Positions 9,281 to 18,332 are shown, numbered from the stretch's first letter. The stretch is 64,000 nt of DNA from Bosea vaviloviae (GCF_001741865.1 NZ_CP017147.1:1851001-1915000); one strand, 5' to 3'. The notes: generated by a model from the sequence alone, not told the origin. Program-made: numbers and translations.

Positions 9281-10207
9281 TCAAGCCGCGTAGCGTTGGC
9301 CCTCGTCGCCGTAATAATCGAGATAGCGCCGATCGATCGCGGCCACGGGCAGGATCACCAGCACGTCGGTGGTGCCGAATTGCCTGTCGACCACCGCGCC
9401 CGTGCCGAAACGGGCGCCCAGCCGGAGATAGGCCTTGATCAGCGGCGGCATCTGTTTCAGCGCCTGCTTGGTATCGAGTACCTCCACCGGGAGCCGGTTC
9501 ATCGCCACGCTGCGGTCGGGCCGGGCGGCGGCGCCCCATTCGCCTTCGCAGCGGGCATGGTGGTGCAGGAAGCTCAGCGGCAGCGCCAATGCGTCGGGAT
9601 CGGTGCTGTCGAAGCTGGCGCAGCCGAACATCGCGTCGATCCGATGGTGGCGGACATAGGCCCAGATGCCGTGCCAGAGCAGTTCGACCGTCTTCTTGGT
9701 CCGATAGGGTTTGAGCACGCAGGAGCGGCCGAGCTCGAGGAAGCGCGCGGATGGGTGGCGCGCGAGCAGCGGCTGCAGGTCGAACTCCCCTTGCGTGTAG
9801 AAGCCGCCGAAGCGCGTCGCCGTGCCTTGCCGCATCAGGCGATAGGTGCCGACGACCTTGGGCTTGATGCCGCCGAAGCGCCCGCGCGCGGCATGGTCGA
9901 TGACCAGGAGATGATCGCAAGCCCCGTCGAAACGGTCGGCGTCGCGGCGGAACATCCGTGATACGACATCGGGCTTGGCCGACATTTCCTGGTAGAACAC
10001 GCGGTAGCGCAAACGTTGTGCCCGCCAGATCTCGCGCGGGCCTCGCGCCAGCCTGACCTCGAGCGAACCGGAACGGCCGAGCGTGCCTGAAAGCGGGTCG
10101 AATTCGCCCGGGCGGCCGCCAAGCTTGCGCAGCCGCGCCAGGAACGGATGTCCGGCCGGCAATTGATTTGCCGGCTGATCGTGGCCGCGAAAGACCTCAA
10201 ATGCCAT
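9281..10207 (-). CDS. olsB: OlsB-type acyltransferase (ornithine lipid / GNAT hemolysin-like family)
   Basis: 308 residues. The core from about residue 45 (LEVRLARGPREIWRAQRLRYRVFY) to about 260 is the autoinducer-synthase-like GNAT fold; ELGRSCVLKPYR and the long LPLSFLHHH segment are typical of OlsB/PlsC-linked 'GNAT family hemolysin-like' proteins. OlsB transfers a 3-hydroxyacyl chain from acyl carrier protein to ornithine, giving lyso-ornithine lipid, a membrane lipid made by many rhizobia. OlsA (the second acyltransferase) is not adjacent. A lipid role is inferred from family. Confidence 0.8.
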   Translation of the reverse strand: MAFEVFRGHDQPANQLPAGHPFLARLRKLGGRPGEFDPLSGTLGRSGSLEVRLARGPREIWRAQRLRYRVFYQEMSAKPDVVSRMFRRDADRFDGACDHLLVIDHAARGRFGGIKPKVVGTYRLMRQGTATRFGGFYTQGEFDLQPLLARHPSARFLELGRSCVLKPYRTKKTVELLWHGIWAYVRHHRIDAMFGCASFDSTDPDALALPLSFLHHHARCEGEWGAAARPDRSVAMNRLPVEVLDTKQALKQMPPLIKAYLRLGARFGTGAVVDRQFGTTDVLVILPVAAIDRRYLDYYGDEGQRYAA

Positions 10208-10308
10208 GGCTCGTCTTGCCCCTGCGCCGCCGATGCTGGCGATGGGAACGCTAGCGCCGGCGATTTAACAGGATCGCGACAGAACTGCGTCAGCGTTATG
10301 ACGCCGTC

Positions 10309-12399
10309 TCAAGCGCTCAAAGTCAACATCAGGCCGCCTTCGACATGGTCGAGCCAGCGCTTGAGCGCGGCGCGGTCGAGAGGCTTAGCCAGGCAATCAT
10401 CCATGCCGGCGGCCTGCGCGGCGCTGCGATCAGCGGGCGAGACATTGGCGGAGACGGCGATCAGCGGCAGTTTTGCGCCGGCTTTCGCCTCGGCCTCCAT
10501 GGTGCGGATGATGCGCGCGGCCGAGAGCCCGTCGAGCTCCGGCATGCGGATATCCAGCAGGACAAGGTCAAGCGCTGTCGCCTCGCCATTCAGGCTGGCC
10601 GCGACATGGCTGATGGCTTCGCGCCCGTTGCGGGCCCAGATCGCGGCGCAGCCGAGCCGCTCCAGCGTCCGTGTCGCCAGCAAGGCGTTGATCTCGTTGT
10701 CCTCGGCGACGAGCACGGTGAGCCGCGGCGCGACCGGGAGTATGGGAGCGGGCGCGTCCTGACGCGAATCGGGCAAGGGCAGGGCGGCTTCCGGCCGCGG
10801 CGAGAGGCGCTCATAGAGCGAGCGCGCCCGCACCGGCTTCATCAGGAACCCGGTGAAGCCCTGCTCGCGCGGCACGCCGAATTGCCGCCGCTCGGTCGGG
10901 GACAGCATGATCAACCGTTCGCCCGGCCCGGCCTGGCGCGCCGCTTCCGCCAATGCGCGCGCCGCCTCGGGACCGATCGACTGATCGATCAGGATGGCAT
11001 CGTAAGTTGCGTCTTGCCGCAGCAGGGCGAGCGCTCCGTCGGGCCCGGTTGCCAGCATGGCCGTGGCGCCCGTGGTCGCGATCGTGTCCGCCAGAAAGCG
11101 TCCGGCGAAGGGGGCGGCCGAGACGACAAGCACGCGCCGCCCTTGCCAGTCCGGCGGGGCCAGGATCGTGCTGGCTTCAGCCGCCGCAAGCGGGAGGTGG
11201 ACGCGAAAGAGCGCGCCTTCGCCAGGCCGGCTCTCGACGCCGACCTCGCCGCCCATCAGCGCCGCGAGCCGCCGCACGATGGCAAGACCCAGCCCCGTGC
11301 CTTCATGGCTGCGCGTGGCGGTGTTGTCCGCCTGCTCGAACTCGTCGAAAATCGCCTTCTGCCGGTCTTCCGGGATGCCGGGCCCGGTGTCGGAGACGGT
11401 GATCTCGATCATCTCCCCGGCGCGATCGAGGCGGATGCCGACGCCGCCATGCTCTGTGAACTTGATCGCATTGCCGACGAGGTTGAGCAGGATCTGGCGC
11501 AGCCGGTCGCGGTCGCCGACCAGGCGGCTGGGCAGATCGGGGGCGAGATAGGTCGCGATGTCGAGGCCCTTCGCCTGGGCGCGCGGCGCCATCAATTCGC
11601 CGACGGTCTCGACCAGCGGGCCGAGATCGAAGGGCGCCACGGATAATTCGAGCTTGCCGGCCTCGACCTTGGCGACGTCGAGGATGTCGTCGACGAGCGA
11701 GAGCAGCGCCTCGCCCGAGGTCCGCAGAGCGCCGACATAGGTGGTCTGCTCGGGGTCGAGGCGGGTGTCGCCGAGCAGATCGGCCATGCCGAGGATACCG
11801 TTGAGCGGCGTGCGGAATTCGTGGCTGACGGTGGCAAGGAAGCGCGATTTTGCGTCACTGGCGCTCTCGGCCCGGGCGCGGGCCTCGACCAGTTCCTGCT
11901 CGCCGGCGATGCGGGCGGTGATGTCGCGGCCGACGCGCTGCAGTACGGTCTTGCCGAGCGCGACCGGCACGACGGTCTCGACCCAGGAGATCCAGCGCTC
12001 GCCTTCGAAGGTCGCCAGGCTCTCGTCGAAGACACGGGCGCCGTCGCCCAGCGCCAGGGCCGGCCGGCAGGCGATGCGCCTCGGTTGCGCCTGGCTGCCG
12101 ATGACCTCGGCCTCGCTCAAGCCGAGCAGGGAGGCATAGCCGGCATTGGCGTAGACGATCCGGTCGCCGTCGCGGCGCACGATCAGGTCGCCCTGCGCCT
12201 GGATCAGGCTGCGATAGCGCTCCTCGCTATCGGCCAGCGCCCAGAGCCGGTCGTTCAGTGTCTCGATGTCATGGGCGAGTTCGGTGGCCTGGCGCACGAT
12301 GCGGTCGCGCTGCCGCGCCATCTTGAGCGCGAACAGGATTGCGAGGATCGCCGTTGCGACCGCCATCCAGAATGCCAGCGATGATGAAGGGAAAGCCAT
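10309..12399 (-). CDS. Hybrid sensor histidine kinase with two receiver-type domains
   Basis: 696 residues. One membrane helix at about 8-27 is followed by a short coiled coil, a PAS domain (about 58-165), a HisKA domain with phospho-acceptor His193 in VSHEFRTPLN, and an HATPase domain with N (VGNAIKF), G1 (DTGPGIPED) and G2 (GTGLGLAI) boxes. Then comes a degenerate receiver (VLVVSAAPF, Asp in ILIDQS) and a complete receiver (LVAEDNEIN, phospho-acceptor in LVLLDIRMPELDG, Lys in CLAKPLD). Architecture resembles BarA/ArcB-like kinases. Signal and output unknown; no partner regulator is adjacent. Confidence 0.93.
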   Translation of the reverse strand: MAFPSSSLAFWMAVATAILAILFALKMARQRDRIVRQATELAHDIETLNDRLWALADSEERYRSLIQAQGDLIVRRDGDRIVYANAGYASLLGLSEAEVIGSQAQPRRIACRPALALGDGARVFDESLATFEGERWISWVETVVPVALGKTVLQRVGRDITARIAGEQELVEARARAESASDAKSRFLATVSHEFRTPLNGILGMADLLGDTRLDPEQTTYVGALRTSGEALLSLVDDILDVAKVEAGKLELSVAPFDLGPLVETVGELMAPRAQAKGLDIATYLAPDLPSRLVGDRDRLRQILLNLVGNAIKFTEHGGVGIRLDRAGEMIEITVSDTGPGIPEDRQKAIFDEFEQADNTATRSHEGTGLGLAIVRRLAALMGGEVGVESRPGEGALFRVHLPLAAAEASTILAPPDWQGRRVLVVSAAPFAGRFLADTIATTGATAMLATGPDGALALLRQDATYDAILIDQSIGPEAARALAEAARQAGPGERLIMLSPTERRQFGVPREQGFTGFLMKPVRARSLYERLSPRPEAALPLPDSRQDAPAPILPVAPRLTVLVAEDNEINALLATRTLERLGCAAIWARNGREAISHVAASLNGEATALDLVLLDIRMPELDGLSAARIIRTMEAEAKAGAKLPLIAVSANVSPADRSAAQAAGMDDCLAKPLDRAALKRWLDHVEGGLMLTLSA

Positions 12400-12556
12400 G
12401 TTCCCTGTGTATCATCGCCCTATTGAGAAAGAGTTGGTTGGATCGTCGAAGTTTAGCGATCGAATGGCATGAAACGTTAACCCTGCGGGCGTTCCGGAGA
12501 TCGTCGCGTGCCGGAAACACGATGCGGGACCGTGCCGTCCTGGCTCGGAAACACTC

Positions 12557-12658
12557 CGTCATCCCTGGGCTTCGCGCAGCGAAGTCCCGGGATCCATCGG
12601 AGGGCTCCGGAGTTTTATGATGGATCCCTGGGACGCCCTTCGGGCGCCCAGGATGACG
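12557..12658. repeat. Imperfect palindromic intergenic element
   Basis: About 100 bp bounded by 'gtcatccctgggc' and 'gcccaggatgacg' in inverted orientation, with an inner pair cccgggatccatc / gatggatccctggg. It sits in the 376-bp gap between the histidine kinase promoter and the end of yifB. Sequences of this type (gtcccaggatccatc) recur in intergenic DNA of Hyphomicrobiales; only this copy is complete here. It could be a MITE-like or REP-like unit. Confidence 0.65.
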
Positions 12659-12680
12659 GTGCGTCTCTGGCCCGGGACCG

Positions 12681-12736
12681 CACCAGCCCAAGATCGCACC
12701 AGCCCAAGATCGCACCAGCCCAAGATCGCACCAGCC
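12681..12736. repeat. 16-bp tandem repeat, three perfect copies plus a partial one
   Basis: The unit caccagcccaagatcg occurs at 12681-12696, 12697-12712 and 12713-12728 without a mismatch, and a fourth begins at 12729 (caccagcc). It lies about 40 bp past the yifB stop. Perfect copies suggest recent slippage expansion. No known function. Confidence 0.9.
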
Positions 12737-12775
12737 GAAGCGTCGCAAGCGAGCGCTGTCCATCGAAGCCAAGAC

Positions 12776-14314
12776 TCACGCCGCCTGCGCGACCTGGTCG
12801 ATGCGCGAGCGATAGGACAGGGCCTCGGCCAGATGGATGCGCCCGATCTTGGGCTCGCCGTCGAGATCGGCCAGCGTCCGGGCCACCTTCAGGACACGGT
12901 GATAGGCTCGCGCCGTCAGGCGCATCGCGTCGGCGGCGTCCCTGAGCAGCTTGAGGCCGGCATTGTCGGGCCGCGCGATCTCGTCCAGCACCGTCGCCGG
13001 GCAGGCTGCGTTGGTCGAGATGCCGCCGAGACCGAGCGCCTCGAACCGCGCCGTCTGGAGCCGCCTTGCCGCGGCGACGCGGGCCGCAACCTCGGCCGAG
13101 CCCTCGCTCGGGCGCGGCAGGATCAGGTCGGACGCCGTGACCGCCGGCACGTCTATGGTGATGTCGATACGGTCGAGCATCGGCCCGGAGATGCGGCTCT
13201 GATACTGCGCCATGCAGCGCTCGTTCTGCTGGCGGCGACAGGCGAAGCCCGGCTCCGTCGCCTTGCCGCAGCGGCATGGGTTCATCGCCGCGACGAGCTG
13301 GAAGCGGGCCGGATAAACCGCGCGATGATTGGCCCGCGAGATCAGCACGTCGCCGGTCTCCATCGGCTGGCGCAATGCGTCGAGCGCCTGCGCCTGGAAC
13401 TCCGGTAATTCGTCGAGGAAGAGCACGCCGTGATGGGCGAGCGAGATCTCGCCGGGCTTGGCCTGCAAGCCGCCGCCGACGAGCGCCGCCATCGAGGCCG
13501 AGTGATGCGGCGCGCGGAAGGGCCGCCGGTCGGTCAGGGCGCCGTCGGCGAGATGGCCTGCGACCGAGAGCACCATCGAGACTTCCAGCAATTCGCGCGG
13601 GTTCAGCGGCGGCAGGATCGAGGGCAACCGGCTCGCCAGCATCGATTTTCCGGCGCCGGGCGGCCCGTTCATCAGGAGATTATGACCTCCGGCCGCAGCG
13701 ATTTCGAGGACGCGCTTGGCGCTCTCCTGGCCCTTGATGTCGGCAAGATCGGGCAGGGAGCCCGATTGCCGCGCCACCGCCGGCTCCGGCCGCGCCATCA
13801 CCTGCGTGCCCTTGAAATGATTGGCGAGCTGGATCAGCGAGCGCGGGCTGAGGATGTCGATATCGGCGGCGGCCCAGGCCGCTTCGGGGCCGGACGCCGC
13901 CGGGCAGATCAGTCCCTGGCCCCTGCCATAGGCGGCGATCGCGGCTGGCAGCACGCCGGCCACTGCCGTGATCGAGCCGTCGAGCGCGAGCTCGCCCAGG
14001 ACCGTGTAGCCCGCCAGCGCATCCGCCGGGATCGCCCCGATCGCCGCCATCACGCCGAGCGCGATCGGCAGGTCGTAATGGCTGCCCTCCTTTGGAAGGT
14101 CGGCCGGCGCGAGATTGACGGTGATGCGCTTGGCCGGCAGCGCCAGCCCCGAGGCGATCAGCGCGGCGCGCACCCGCTCGCGGCTTTCGGCCACGGCCTT
14201 GTCGGGCAGGCCGACCAGGATGAAGGCGACGCCGCCCGGCGTCACCTGCACCTGCACATCGACGGCGCGCGCCTCGATGCCCTCGAACGCCACCGTCGCG
14301 ACCCGCGTCACCAT
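12776..14314 (-). CDS. YifB/ComM family Mg-chelatase-like AAA+ ATPase
   Basis: 512 residues from ATG 14314 (MVTRVATVAFEGIEARAVDV); a GTG three codons upstream is possible. Domain order is an N-terminal ChlI-type (Lon-protease-like) fold to about 165, an AAA+ module with Walker A GPPGAGKS and Walker B LFLDELPEF, and the C-terminal Mg-chelatase lid. A four-Cys cluster is seen (MNPCRCGK, FACRRQQNERC). ComM/YifB proteins are hexameric helicases that promote branch migration during natural transformation. Normal length and intact motifs. Confidence 0.92.
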   Translation of the reverse strand: MVTRVATVAFEGIEARAVDVQVQVTPGGVAFILVGLPDKAVAESRERVRAALIASGLALPAKRITVNLAPADLPKEGSHYDLPIALGVMAAIGAIPADALAGYTVLGELALDGSITAVAGVLPAAIAAYGRGQGLICPAASGPEAAWAAADIDILSPRSLIQLANHFKGTQVMARPEPAVARQSGSLPDLADIKGQESAKRVLEIAAAGGHNLLMNGPPGAGKSMLASRLPSILPPLNPRELLEVSMVLSVAGHLADGALTDRRPFRAPHHSASMAALVGGGLQAKPGEISLAHHGVLFLDELPEFQAQALDALRQPMETGDVLISRANHRAVYPARFQLVAAMNPCRCGKATEPGFACRRQQNERCMAQYQSRISGPMLDRIDITIDVPAVTASDLILPRPSEGSAEVAARVAAARRLQTARFEALGLGGISTNAACPATVLDEIARPDNAGLKLLRDAADAMRLTARAYHRVLKVARTLADLDGEPKIGRIHLAEALSYRSRIDQVAQAA

Positions 14315-14503
14315 CAGCGCCACCCCTTGCCCTTGCGTGAGGCTAATCGAGCTTCAAACCACACGCAAGAACATATCGGGAACTTATGCTCGCTTATTCA
14401 TGCTGGTGCGGCGCGCAGGCTGCCGCGGCTATGTGTCCGGCGCGCAACGGGAGCGCGCATCTCCGCCATAGGCGACGAGCGCTGGAAATGGTTCAAAGCT
14501 GTT

Positions 14504-15013
14504 ATGATCGAGACAGAACGCCTGCTGCTCCGCCCGCCCGTCCTGGATGATTTCGAGGCGAGCTACGCGCTGCTTTCCGACCCCGCGGTCATGAGCTTCA
14601 TCGGCGGGCCGCTGTCGCGGGAGGAGAGTTGGCATCGCCTGCTGCGCTATGCCGGGCACTGGTCGCTGCTGGGTTACGGGCTTTTTGTCATCATCGAGAA
14701 GGAGAGCGGCCGCCTCCTCGGCCAGACCGGGCTCGCCGATTTCCATCGCGGCCTCGGCGAGGTGTTCGATCCCTATCCGGAAGCCGCCTGGATCACCGCG
14801 ACAGCGGCGCATGGCCGTGGCATCGCAGCAGAGGCCGTGGGCGCGGCTCATGCCTGGTTCGACGCCAATCGGCCGCAGACCCGCACCGTCTGCATCATCA
14901 ATCCCAACAATACGGCCTCGGTCCGGCTGGCCGGAAAGCTGGGCTATGCGCCTTTCGGGCAGGCCTCCTACAAAAGCGCCGAGGTCACCATGTTCGAGCG
15001 CATCCGGCTCTAG
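14504..15013 (+). CDS. GNAT family N-acetyltransferase (RimJ/RimL-like)
   Basis: 169 residues from ATG 14504 (MIETERLLLRPPVLDDFEA), the standard opening of the RimJ-like Acetyltransf_3 group. The acetyl-CoA binding motif A region reads AHGRGIAAEAVGAAHAWF and motif B contains NPNNTASVRLAGKLGY. It acetylates an unknown amine, probably a protein N-terminus or small molecule. It is divergent from yifB and convergent with yqhA, with whose stop codon its own stop overlaps (shared CTAG). Confidence 0.88.
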   Translation: MIETERLLLRPPVLDDFEASYALLSDPAVMSFIGGPLSREESWHRLLRYAGHWSLLGYGLFVIIEKESGRLLGQTGLADFHRGLGEVFDPYPEAAWITATAAHGRGIAAEAVGAAHAWFDANRPQTRTVCIINPNNTASVRLAGKLGYAPFGQASYKSAEVTMFERIRL

Positions 15014-15576
15014 TGCCCGCCCTTTCCGCCATGCCCCTCGCCGGAGATCCTGTCGGTCCAGGCCATCACCAGCCCCGACACCACGAAGACGACGTGAATC
15101 GCGACGAGCCAGGTCAGGTCGCGGTCGGAGGAGGCTTTCACATTCATGAAGGCCTTCAGCACCTGGATCGCCGAGATCGCGACGATCGAGGAGATTAGCT
15201 TCAGCTTGAGGCCGGAGAAGTCGATCTGCGACATCCATTCCGGCCAGTCGCGATGCGCCTTCGGATCGATCTTCGAGACGAAGTTCTCATAGCCGGAGAA
15301 GATCACGATGACGATCAGCGAGCCCGTGAAGGTCAGGTCGACCAGCGAGAGCACGCCGAGGATCACGTCGGATTCGGTCGCGGAGAAGACATGGCTGATG
15401 AAGTGCCATGCCTCCTGCAGCGCCTTCACCAGCAGGCCGCCAAGCGCAATGACGAGCAGCACATAAAACGGCGCCAGCAGCCAGCGGCTGGCCGAGAGGA
15501 AGGTCTCCAGCACGCGCTCAGGGACTGATGGCGTGAAATCGGGCGCGGTCTCCGCTTCGGTCTGATGCTGTGCCAT
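15010..15576 (-). CDS. YqhA/UPF0114 family membrane protein
   Basis: 188 residues with three to four membrane helices (about 28-50, 70-95, 120-140, 152-170). Segments such as SRWLLAPFYVLLVIALGG, VLSLVDLTFTGSLIVIVIFSGYENF and KLKLISSIVAISAIQVLKAF match the TIGR00645/UPF0114 family, whose role is unknown. The C-terminus is a His/Gly-rich tail (GEGHGGKGGH). The msrA gene ends 94 nt upstream on the same strand, separated by a strong hairpin. Confidence 0.88.
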   Translation of the reverse strand: MAQHQTEAETAPDFTPSVPERVLETFLSASRWLLAPFYVLLVIALGGLLVKALQEAWHFISHVFSATESDVILGVLSLVDLTFTGSLIVIVIFSGYENFVSKIDPKAHRDWPEWMSQIDFSGLKLKLISSIVAISAIQVLKAFMNVKASSDRDLTWLVAIHVVFVVSGLVMAWTDRISGEGHGGKGGH

Positions 15577-15619
15577 CCTGTGCCCCCTGATGTGCTCTCT
15601 CCTCCTGCCATGACGTGAA

Positions 15620-15649
15620 GAGGCCCCGCAGGCAAGCCTGCGGGGCCTC
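15620..15649 (-). terminator. Strong hairpin after msrA
   Basis: Perfect 14-bp stem gaggccccgcaggc (15620-15633) / gcctgcggggcctc (15636-15649) with a 2-nt gap. It lies 20 nt past the msrA stop and just upstream of yqhA, which is transcribed in the same direction. There is only a weak T-tract, so its use as an intrinsic terminator is inferred. Confidence 0.65.
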
Positions 15650-15669
15650 GTTCTAGTCTGGTTGGAGCA

Positions 15670-16326
15670 TCAGGCTTCGACACTGAGGCCGATCTGGCAG
15701 GCGACGCCGGTGCCGCCCAATCCGCAATAGCCGGCCGGGTTCTTGGCGAGATATTGCTGGTGATAGTCCTCGGCGAAGTAGAATTCCGGCGCGTCGAGGA
15801 TTTCGGTGGTGATCGGGCCATAGCCACGCTGGCTGAGCGCCTGCTGATAGTCGGCTTTCGAGCGTTCGGCGGCCTCGCGCTGCGCGGCCGTGGTGACATA
15901 GATGCCGGAGCGATATTGCGTGCCGATATCGTTGCCCTGGCGCATGCCCTGGGTCGGGTCGTGATTCTCCCAGAAGGTCTTGAGCAGCATCTCGTAGGGC
16001 AGCTTGGCGGGGTCGTAGACCACGCGCACGACCTCGTTATGCCCGGTCATGCCCGAGCAGACCTCCTCATAGCTCGGGTTCGGGGTCAGGCCGCCGGTAT
16101 AGCCGACCGCGGTGACCCAGACGCCGTCCTCGATCTGCCAGAACTTGCGTTCCGCTCCCCAGAAGCAACCGATGCCGAAAACAGCGGTCTCGAGCCCCTC
16201 GGGATAGGGACCTTGCAGCGGGCGCTTGCTGAGAAAATGCCGCTCGGCGGTCGCGATCGCCTGCGGCCGGCCGGGCAGCGCCTCATCGGCCTGGGGCAGG
16301 ACGGCCTTTTTGCGCTGGAAGAACAT
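15670..16326 (-). CDS. msrA: Peptide-methionine (S)-S-oxide reductase MsrA
   Basis: 218 residues from ATG 16326 ([20 protein letters not shown]), chosen because GAGGGAG precedes it; an ATG five codons upstream lacks this. MsrA reduces S-epimers of methionine sulfoxide in proteins and free form using thioredoxin. The active-site motif GCFWGAER has the catalytic Cys54; [17 protein letters not shown] and [19 protein letters not shown] are family signatures, and a resolving Cys is in [12 protein letters not shown]. The long form matches plant/rhizobial MsrA. The window also has msrQ, the membrane part of a periplasmic Met-O repair system. Confidence 0.96.
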   Translation of the reverse strand: MFFQRKKAVLPQADEALPGRPQAIATAERHFLSKRPLQGPYPEGLETAVFGIGCFWGAERKFWQIEDGVWVTAVGYTGGLTPNPSYEEVCSGMTGHNEVVRVVYDPAKLPYEMLLKTFWENHDPTQGMRQGNDIGTQYRSGIYVTTAAQREAAERSKADYQQALSQRGYGPITTEILDAPEFYFAEDYHQQYLAKNPAGYCGLGGTGVACQIGLSVEA

Positions 16327-16409
16327 CTTGGGCTCCCTCATCGTGCTGTCGGCCACCAAGATAGGCATGCGGGCGCGATTTCGACAGGCATGAATCCGCG
16401 CGTGGCGCT

Positions 16410-16733
16410 TCACCGTCGTGTGACGATGCCGATCGTCGGTTCCGGCCGCGCGCCGAGCCTGAGCAGCAGGAAACCCAGCAGGAGCGCCGCCAGCGCGGTC
16501 GGCGAGCGTATCAGGTTGAACAGGACGGGATCCCAGAGCAGCGGGTGGAGATTGCGCTCGATCGCCGGCTGCAGCGATTGATAGCGCTCGCCAAGCAGGG
16601 CCGCGAGCGTGGCACTGATCGGGGTGAACTGCAGCGCCGAATTGGCGATCGAGCGCGCACCGTCGATGACGAGAGAGACAAAGCCGGCCGCGATCAGGAC
16701 ATAGCCCAACAGCCGCAGCAGAAACCGCACCAT
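16410..16733 (-). CDS. Small conserved-type membrane protein of unknown function
   Basis: 107 residues with two predicted membrane helices, at about 5-25 ([20 protein letters not shown]) and 77-97 ([18 protein letters not shown]). The middle (residues 30-70) is soluble and contains [18 protein letters not shown]. Composition and codon usage fit the surrounding genes. No domain recognised. Its GTP-less, enzyme-motif-less sequence gives no function. It is upstream of msrA on the same strand with an 83-nt gap. Confidence 0.65.
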   Translation of the reverse strand: MVRFLLRLLGYVLIAAGFVSLVIDGARSIANSALQFTPISATLAALLGERYQSLQPAIERNLHPLLWDPVLFNLIRSPTALAALLLGFLLLRLGARPEPTIGIVTRR

Positions 16734-16754
16734 CGCTCCCTCGCGCGCAGCAAC

Positions 16755-16860
16755 CTAGAGCAATTTCCGATCCAGCTGGATCGGAAATTGCTCTAGGCAT
16801 TTGTTTTAACGCGTTTTCTTCACGCGAACCGGATTCCACTTCGCTTGAAAACGCTCTAGC
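16755..16860. repeat. Type A dispersed palindromic repeat
   Basis: Begins with a perfect 42-bp palindrome (16755-16796) whose arms contain gagcaatttccgatcc, followed by tttgttttaacgcgttttct and a second inverted arm, cacttcgcttgaaaacgctc. This two-part layout recurs at 23743, 41135 and 50615, and in degraded form at 44428 and 45154. Confidence 0.9.
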
Positions 16861-17012
16861 CCGCAGACCGGGATCGGGGCCAGCCCCAGCCCCGATGTGC
16901 CCATTCCGACAGGCCTTTGCAACGGGCGCGAGCGCCTCATTCGCACGAACTGTGAAAAGCCTTGCGATCGGCCCTTGAAAGAAGCCGGCTCGGCGGTCAT
17001 AAGCAGCGCGCC

Positions 17013-17102
17013 GGACAGGTGGCCGAGTGGTTGAAGGCGCACGCCTGGAAAGTGTGTATACGGGAAACCGTATCGCGGGTTCGAATCCCGCCCTGTCCGC
17101 CA
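17013..17102 (+). tRNA. tRNA-Ser (anticodon GGA)
   Basis: 90-nt tRNA with encoded CCA. The acceptor stem ggacagg pairs with cctgtcc (with discriminator G), D-arm is ggccgagtggttgaaggc, the anticodon loop ctggaaa gives GGA (reads UCC), the long variable arm tatacgggaaaccgtat is diagnostic of a class II tRNA-Ser, and the T-arm is gcgggttcgaatcccgc. All stems close. Confidence 0.97.
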
Positions 17103-17473
17103 GCTAATTCTCAACCTCCCATGATTGAAGCAGGCCGCGCAGAATTCGCCGGCATGCCCGGGCGTTAGCGCTGGGGCGGGTTTCTCTCGTCGAGTTAAAG
17201 TTCAAAAGAGCTAATGCTTTCTGGGGGGCACGGCGAGAGCCGTCTGCTCGGTTGCCGGAGAGAACCGAAGTGGCTCGCGTCTGGCGCCATTTATGTCGCA
17301 AGTTGGCCCTTTGTGGACTGGGTCAGTTTCCGAAGCCTGGCGTTCTCATCCTCAAGCTGCCTCCGCCGGTTTGGAGGGCAGCCGGCAATGATGTAAGCAT
17401 ATTGCGAGAGGTTGTGCGGCTCCGCCGCGGTCAAGCGGATTGGGTCGCCTCCGAGTTCGAAGGAGAACCTTCG
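17103..17473. other. Intergenic region with a possible IS3 OrfA relic
   Basis: 371 bp between the tRNA and the cytochrome c gene. On the minus strand about 17294-17368 reads RRRQLEDENARLRKLTQ, a short stretch like the coiled coil at the end of IS3-family OrfA proteins, then diverges and stops. No inverted ends or second transposase part could be found, so it is at most a small relic. The last 30 bp hold the Shine-Dalgarno AAGGAG of the next gene. Nothing else recognised. Confidence 0.4.
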
Positions 17474-17863
17474 ATGCTGCGTTGGATCTTGATGGCCTCG
17501 CTGATGTTTGCGGCCTTGCCCCATCCGGCCAAAGCGGCCGGCGATCCCGCCGCGGGCGAGAAGGTTTTCCAGAAGTGCCGCGCCTGCCACCAGATCGGGG
17601 AGACGGCCAAGAATGCCGTCGGGCCGAAACTGAACGGCCTTCTCGGTCGGCAGGCGGGATCGATCGAGGGCTACAGCTACTCGCCCGCCAACAAGAACTC
17701 CGGCATCCTATGGGATGAGCCCACGTTCCGGGATTACATCAAGGGGCCGCAGGCCAAGATCCCGAGCACCAAGATGGTGTTTCCAGGCCTCAAATCGGAT
17801 CAGGAAATCGACGACATCCTCGCCTTCCTCAAGCAATTTGACGCGGACGGCAAGAAGAAATAG
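17474..17863 (+). CDS. Periplasmic class I c-type cytochrome
   Basis: 129 residues from ATG 17474, with AAGGAG 7-8 nt upstream. A Sec signal peptide (MLRWILMASLMFAALPHPAKA, cleavage after about residue 21) precedes a mature domain of about 105 residues. The haem motif is CRACH, and the axial Met lies in TKMVFPGLK near the C-terminus, as in mitochondrial-type cytochrome c/c550. It should carry electrons to the oxidase encoded just downstream (470 bp away, same strand). The longer frame from 17252 is not supported. Confidence 0.93.
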   Translation: MLRWILMASLMFAALPHPAKAAGDPAAGEKVFQKCRACHQIGETAKNAVGPKLNGLLGRQAGSIEGYSYSPANKNSGILWDEPTFRDYIKGPQAKIPSTKMVFPGLKSDQEIDDILAFLKQFDADGKKK

Positions 17864-18332
17864 CCGGATCGGCGCGCGATTGCAGTCGTGGCGGCGCCGG
17901 CCTGCGATGCGGGATCAATTGACAACTCCCGCGAGCAGGACGACAACATGAGGCAACGGGCTGAAGGCTTGAAGATCCTGCAGCCTGGCTGAGAGTTTTT
18001 TGCGTCAGACGCGACACGCGGTCGTCCAGGCGAACCCAAGGTTCGGCAATGGCGGACAGGAAGCAAAACTTGCAGCCCAAAGGTGCGCTCGCCCGAGCCC
18101 GCGCCCCGCAGCGGTCATGTGCCGCAAGCGATGTCATTGGCCAAGACGGTTTTAGAGACCAAGTCCGTTTTAAAGTCCAACTCCGTTTTAAACTGCAGGC
18201 CCGATTCATCTCGGGCCGCAACACTGTTCTCATATCGATAGTGAACTCATTTATGTAGCGCATGGCGCATGACATGCGCCGTGGCATAGCCTGCTTCCTG
18301 TTCACGCCGCCCTCGGCAAGGATGAAAGAGGG
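17864..18332. other. Long intergenic region before the oxidase operon
   Basis: 469 bp between the cytochrome c and coxB genes. It holds a set of 18-bp-spaced direct repeats (listed separately) and an AT-richer stretch around 18200-18260 that may contain the oxidase promoter. The open minus-strand frame through here has an unnatural composition (repeated LKxSW) and is not a gene. Confidence 0.5.
18145..18196. repeat. Three degenerate direct repeats upstream of the oxidase operon
   Basis: gacggttttagagacc (18145-18160), gtccgttttaaagtcc (18163-18178) and ctccgttttaaactgc (18181-18196) share the core ccgttttaaa with a period of exactly 18 nt. They lie 137-188 bp before coxB. They could be binding sites for a regulator of the oxidase or simple slippage; nothing in the window tells which. 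Confidence 0.6.

Noticed and set aside
12681..12736. Tandem repeat as a CRISPR array
   Set aside because: Units are 16 bp with no spacers and only three copies; no cas genes in the window.
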